64,000 nucleotides of DNA from Glandiceps talaboti (Eukaryota > Hemichordata > Enteropneusta > Spengelidae). Below are positions 59,279-64,000 of this stretch, piece by piece. How positions within the stretch are numbered: the first letter of the stretch is position 1; each line of letters begins with the position of its first letter. The stretch is from assembly GCF_964340395.1 (NCBI RefSeq), contig NC_135551.1, positions 9,539,379 to 9,603,378 on the forward strand, in the 5' to 3' direction. The position numbers were made by a program, and so were the translations under genes. The notes under the pieces were generated by a model, which was given only the letters and a program-made list of their open reading frames with translations, made no database searches and had not been told where the DNA came from.

Positions 59279-61114
59279 CTACATTTTTAGATCAATTGGC
59301 AACAGAAAATCAGTTTCAGTATCTATATTTAAATCATCAAATATAGTGCCTAATTCTGAAGACCAGTTAGAATTTCCGAGACTAAAATCCCACAAAAATA
59401 TTTTCTTGGTCAGCCTATTTTCATCAAGTTGAAGTAAGTGATTCCAGTATCTAATCATCGAAATGTGTCTACGAACTCTACACGAATGCCAACCAGTATC
59501 GCCAGTCAATGCATGTATTGGGGTAAACCTATTAACACCGAGAAAATATCGCAAGGCTCGGTTTTGTATCGTATCACATCTTTCATGTTTTCCAAAACCC
59601 CAAACCGTGCGGGCCGCTGAACAGTAATCAAGTATAGGGGATACACATGAATCAAAAAGCTTGGAATAGCTACTAAAACCCATATTCTTAAGTACTTTAA
59701 ACTTCGAGTTTACAGCACCAAGGGCTCTACTGGCAGAATCCGCAAGACTAGATGATGTAATCGAAAAATCCAAGTGTTCATTCAGTGTTACTCCTAGGTA
59801 CTTATATTGATCTACATAATGCAAAATATTTCTACCAATATGAAATTCAAAATCACTTCTTACATGACTCTTTTTACGAAAATGAACCACTTTCGATTTT
59901 ACATCATTTACAGATAACCTCCACTTACAGCACCAATCATAGACAAAATCAAGCATTGACTGCATATCTACTTCGTTGTCTGATATCAACGCAATGTCGT
60001 CAGCATAAAGCAGCAACGGCACATAATCTTCACCAATCTTGACACCTTTCTGCATTGATTTCAAGTCAGTTGCCAAGTCATTTATAAATAAACTAAACAA
60101 AGTGGGGGACAAGTTATCACCCTGACGAACTCCAATATTCGTTTCAAACCAATCCGTGTATAAAGAGTTGATTTTTACACAAGCATTAGTATTGTGATAC
60201 ATAGCTTTGATACTGTTGTACATCTTACCATCAACTCCGTTTACTAACAGTTTATACATTAAAGAGTCCCTGTTTACATAATCAAAAGCTTTCTTTAAAT
60301 CGATAAAAGTAACAAATGTAGATAAACCATTGACTAATCTATTCCTTAAGATTGATGACAGAACAAAGATATGATCTTGACATGATCTATTTCTTCGAAA
60401 TCCATTTTGTTCATCAACCAGGATGTTATTGTCTTCGAGATAGCATAGCAATCGCGAGTTTAACAAGGCACTATACAACTTAGCTACAGAAGATTGTAGA
60501 CTAATACCTCTGTAATTTAGTGGGATTCTGTTATCCTTTGTTGTATCTTTTGGAATGGGTGAAATAATGGCCCTTCTCCACACATCAGGGATCTTACCAG
60601 AGTCAAAACACAATTGAAAAAGTTGATGTAGAACAGAAATGGCCTCATCGTTCTGCAACACTTCGTAAGGAATTTTGTCAACTCCTACTGTTTTACCCTT
60701 CTTTGCCTTCATAACTATTTTTCTAACGTCTTCTAAAGTAAAATTCCTATTCAATAAATAGTTGCATTCATATAATGGATCATCCATATGTCCTTCTAAC
60801 ACTTGTTTATGATCATTCATTCTCTCAAAAAAGTTATCGTCAAAATTAGCATTAATAGGGTTTTTATACAATGTGGAATATTCTTGGCACCAAATGTTGA
60901 GAACGTCCTTGGTTGAACATGAAATATTTCCCAGATCATCATATACTTCCATCGGAATTGGTTTACTTTTCGTTTGTCCGAGTCGTTTTAATTTATCCCA
61001 AAATTGACGAGGATCGTGAAGACATGACGCTTCAATGTCATCAACTACCGAACTCCTATACTGTCTTTCATGAAATCGCAGTCTTTTGTCGAATAGAAAC
61101 CGCGACATATGCAC
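59279..61114 (-). CDS. LINE ORF2 reverse transcriptase (5'-truncated)
   Basis: A 611-codon frame with fingers, palm and thumb of a non-LTR reverse transcriptase. Catalytic Asp residues sit in FIDLKKAFD (motif A) and YADD (motif C); primer-grip-like region near KYLGVTLNEH. The N-terminal endonuclease domain is missing, so on its own this copy could not nick targets. The DNA-directed RNA/DNA polymerisation core looks intact. Confidence 0.85.
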   Translation of the reverse strand: MHMSRFLFDKRLRFHERQYRSSVVDDIEASCLHDPRQFWDKLKRLGQTKSKPIPMEVYDDLGNISCSTKDVLNIWCQEYSTLYKNPINANFDDNFFERMNDHKQVLEGHMDDPLYECNYLLNRNFTLEDVRKIVMKAKKGKTVGVDKIPYEVLQNDEAISVLHQLFQLCFDSGKIPDVWRRAIISPIPKDTTKDNRIPLNYRGISLQSSVAKLYSALLNSRLLCYLEDNNILVDEQNGFRRNRSCQDHIFVLSSILRNRLVNGLSTFVTFIDLKKAFDYVNRDSLMYKLLVNGVDGKMYNSIKAMYHNTNACVKINSLYTDWFETNIGVRQGDNLSPTLFSLFINDLATDLKSMQKGVKIGEDYVPLLLYADDIALISDNEVDMQSMLDFVYDWCCKWRLSVNDVKSKVVHFRKKSHVRSDFEFHIGRNILHYVDQYKYLGVTLNEHLDFSITSSSLADSASRALGAVNSKFKVLKNMGFSSYSKLFDSCVSPILDYCSAARTVWGFGKHERCDTIQNRALRYFLGVNRFTPIHALTGDTGWHSCRVRRHISMIRYWNHLLQLDENRLTKKIFLWDFSLGNSNWSSELGTIFDDLNIDTETDFLLPIDLKM

Positions 61115-61262
61115 TTTTGTGATTTTGAAACGATAAAGAATGTTAATATGAATATTGGGACGATTGGAAATCGGACGATGTGAATCGTAATCGAATATCT
61201 CAGACCATCCACAATATATGTCGTGTTGACTTAGGCGATCCCAGAAACCATTCTTAGTTTAC

Positions 61263-62157
<895 letters not shown>

Positions 62158-62429
62158 CATACACTTATACAAATGTAAATTTACTTGGTAAACAACTGCT
62201 CCTGAGGTTTAATTTTGGTTCAAATCATGAGCAGAATATTCGGGGGCCCTTTCAGACCATCACAATTGTCATGCCCCCCTCCCTTTGAACCTCAATTTTG
62301 TTCATGCCCCCCCCCCCCCGTAAATTCTGACTCCAGCATAATTTCAAGATTATTCCGAGCTCGGTATTACAGGCATTCGACTAGAGTCTTTATACCTCAA
62401 AGATATACAACAGTCCATTTCTGTACAAG

Positions 62430-63180
62430 GCATATCAGAAACCAAACATTTGCAGTGTGGAGTGCCACAAAACCCTGTGCTTGGTCCACTCTTACACGCG
62501 TATGTTGTCTATACACATCACCACTTGGAAAGCTAATCCGACATCAAAATCTCAATATGCAACAACATGCAGACGACAACCAGATTTACCAATATATTTC
62601 CCCAATCACATACGTCAACTACAGTAACTAAGATGGAAACTGTTGCACATGACCCAAAATAAGCTAGTTTAATGATGGCAAAACCGAGGTCCTCCTTATC
62701 ACGTGTCAGTTCAACAGGCTTCCTCGTCTCATGAACCACATCAACATTGGATCGTCTTCTGTGCAGTTAGTGGATTCAGCATGTACCATTTGTGTAACAA
62801 TTGATGACCGTTATAACCTCAAGAAGCACATCTCGTTGACATGTAGATCAGTTCTTTTTCACCCCCGAACAATAGGTCGCATCATTGACAGTGGAGGGGG
62901 ACCCTCCACTGTCTATGGTCGCATACGCCAGTATCTTACAAACGGAGTTTGTCAGAACCTTGGTCATGCACTTATATCATCGAAACCTGACTACTGAATG
63001 GCCCTTCTGTATGGGCTGCCAGCTAAAAACATTGTCCCTCTTCAACATGCCCAAAATACAGAAGCTAGGATTGTGTCAGGTACAAAGAAAACAGATCACG
63101 TCACATCGGTTCTTTCAATAACACAGTTTAGTTAGAAATCACACTGGCGTCAAGTGCAGTTACATAATATACCAGTAGGT
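62430..63180 (+). mobile_element. Decayed L2/CR1-like LINE remnant
   Basis: Plus-strand pieces: LQCGVPQNPVLGPLLHAYVV, then YTSPLGKLIRHQNLNMQQHA-DD-NQIY (motifs B and C of a non-LTR reverse transcriptase, YADD changed to HADD), then FHPRTIGRIIDSG, LTNGVCQNLGHALISSKPDY, ALLYGLPAKNIVPLQHAQNT and ARIVSGTKKTDHVTSVL. These follow the order of L2-like ORF2 C-termini. Several frame breaks and stops; a fragment of about 750 bases. Confidence 0.75.
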
Positions 63181-63419
63181 AGGGCCTACATGTACATGTA
63201 GTCTCAGGTCACTACATTGTGGTCTGAGATGTAGTTTACACCACTATGACCTAAGAACTTGAACCAGGGCTGAGGAGAAGTGGTCTGAGGTTAAATTTTT
63301 GCAGCTCTCGTTCAGCAATCTCAAAACATTTCAGCCTACTTCCCGTAATGAACACTTGTCAAGCATTTTTGTAGCTCCCATACTCAAAGACTACATATAT
63401 GTTTATATACGACTCAAAA

Positions 63420-63770
63420 TATAACACTGAAATTTACTTTGAACACGTTCAGTTTCAGTAGACGTATTAAAACCCAAAATCTCCACCGTATAATTTAATA
63501 TCGGTAATAGTTTACAGTCAAAAACTTTTAAATTTAGTTTTGACTAGGAGGTCCCCAAGTTTTGCAAGTTGACTCATGACCGCAATCATTGCTTTACTCG
63601 CTTGAGCTGCAAGCGCTAAATACCATAGACCACTGCTTGACATAATCACGCCTAGATATTCATAAAAAGCGAACAACGTCGAGTTTATGACCACCAATAA
63701 CCACTTTTCAATTTTCTTAAGAATTTCATCTCTTAGTAAATACAATAATTTTAGTTTTGACATACATGTA
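63420..63770 (-). mobile_element. LINE reverse-transcriptase C-terminal remnant
   Basis: Minus strand reads SKLKLLYL, FYEYLGVIMSSSGLWYLALA, AAQASKAMIAVMSQLAKLG and KSFDCKLLPILNYTVEILGF, typical of the thumb-side region after the YADD motif in Jockey/CR1-like ORF2 proteins. It is a short fragment on the opposite strand to the L2-like remnant and so from a separate insertion. Confidence 0.65.
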
Positions 63771-64000
63771 ATTTACTTTCAAAAGACAATGTTAGAAACC
63801 CCTACCCCATTGATTCCTGTGGGAACATGCCTTTCGTGAAGAAAAAATGGTTACATAACATGTCTACAAGAATTGTTGGAGAATGTCTATGTAGAATGCC
63901 ACACTGATCCCATATCCACACCTTGAGTTTTATTTTTATTGTTCTTCAATGATCTCCTTCAAAGTAATAGTCTGGATGCCAATATGGTTTCTAACTAAAC

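Larger units (their letters stand above)
58618..61262 (-). mobile_element. 5'-truncated non-LTR retrotransposon (LINE, CR1/L2/Jockey-like)
   Basis: On the minus strand a reverse-transcriptase frame runs from about 61262 (open upstream of the ATG at 61108) to the stop near 59279. Ordered motifs: PLNYRGISLQSSVAKLYSAL, FVTFIDLKKAFDYVN, GVRQGDNLSPTLFSLFINDL, LLYADDIALIS and YKYLGVTLNE. A second open stretch (59234-58824) holds CTLCHDDVVENEVHFLLHC, the Cys/His-rich C-terminal segment common in CR1/Jockey-type ORF2. The two are separated by a stop and a frame change near 59270. The endonuclease and any ORF1 are absent. The 3' end is a short (CTA)n tail at about 58619-58640, as expected for elements that end in microsatellite-like repeats. 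Long intact frames suggest recent activity. Confidence 0.85.

Overview
This window looks like nuclear DNA of a marine-type invertebrate animal. Genes are split into short exons with GT-AG introns, the intergenic DNA is AT-rich and crowded with microsatellites, and non-LTR retrotransposons (LINE), Penelope-like elements (PLE) and foldback DNA elements are common. I cannot name the species. Operons, ribosome-binding sites and tRNA or rRNA genes were not seen.

Layout. 0.5-3.65 kb: the 3' part of an unrecognised helical host gene (+). 5.3-5.9 kb: a single first exon of a TauD/TfdA-type 2-oxoglutarate dioxygenase gene (+); its later exons are not visible. 8.6-53.65 kb: the main feature, a cluster of five related loci, each built from the same exon series. 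The encoded module resembles, from memory, the C-terminal region of neuralized-like protein 4 (NEURL4). Order and strand: A (-, 8.66-12.76 kb), B (+, 16.98-23.93 kb), C (-, 27.03-32.45 kb), D (+, 38.75-50.08 kb), E (-, last-exon fragment, 53.46-53.65 kb). A/B and C/D are head-to-head pairs; B/C and D/E converge tail to tail. The 15.19-27.22 kb segment recurs at 36.76-53.65 kb, so the cluster grew by tandem duplication of a divergent gene pair. The last duplicate is cut off inside exon 6 of E.

Genes A, C and D look open across all recognised exons. B has a premature TAA in exon 5. The internal exon lengths (145, 119 and 148 nt) are identical in all four genes. The module carries Cys/His-rich motifs and an H...Y...E spacing (HGT, SPSIKY, ...KERP) that recalls ADP-ribosyltransferase folds; this last point is only a hypothesis.

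Mobile DNA. The first introns of B and D have filled with different insertions. B holds two 1.1-kb tandem units with foldback ends. D holds a cluster of Penelope-like tails carrying GIY-YIG endonuclease remnants and at least six hammerhead ribozyme motifs on both strands, two of them facing each other in a 158-bp palindrome, followed by a decayed transposase-like gene. A further PLE tail lies between C and its neighbours at 27.7-28.3 kb. Gene C has a ~145-bp satellite array in an intron. 53.65-64 kb is gene-poor: a full-palindrome foldback element with a 9-bp target duplication (57.3 kb), a 5'-truncated LINE with a long reverse-transcriptase frame (58.6-61.26 kb, -), and two older LINE remnants (62.4-63.8 kb).
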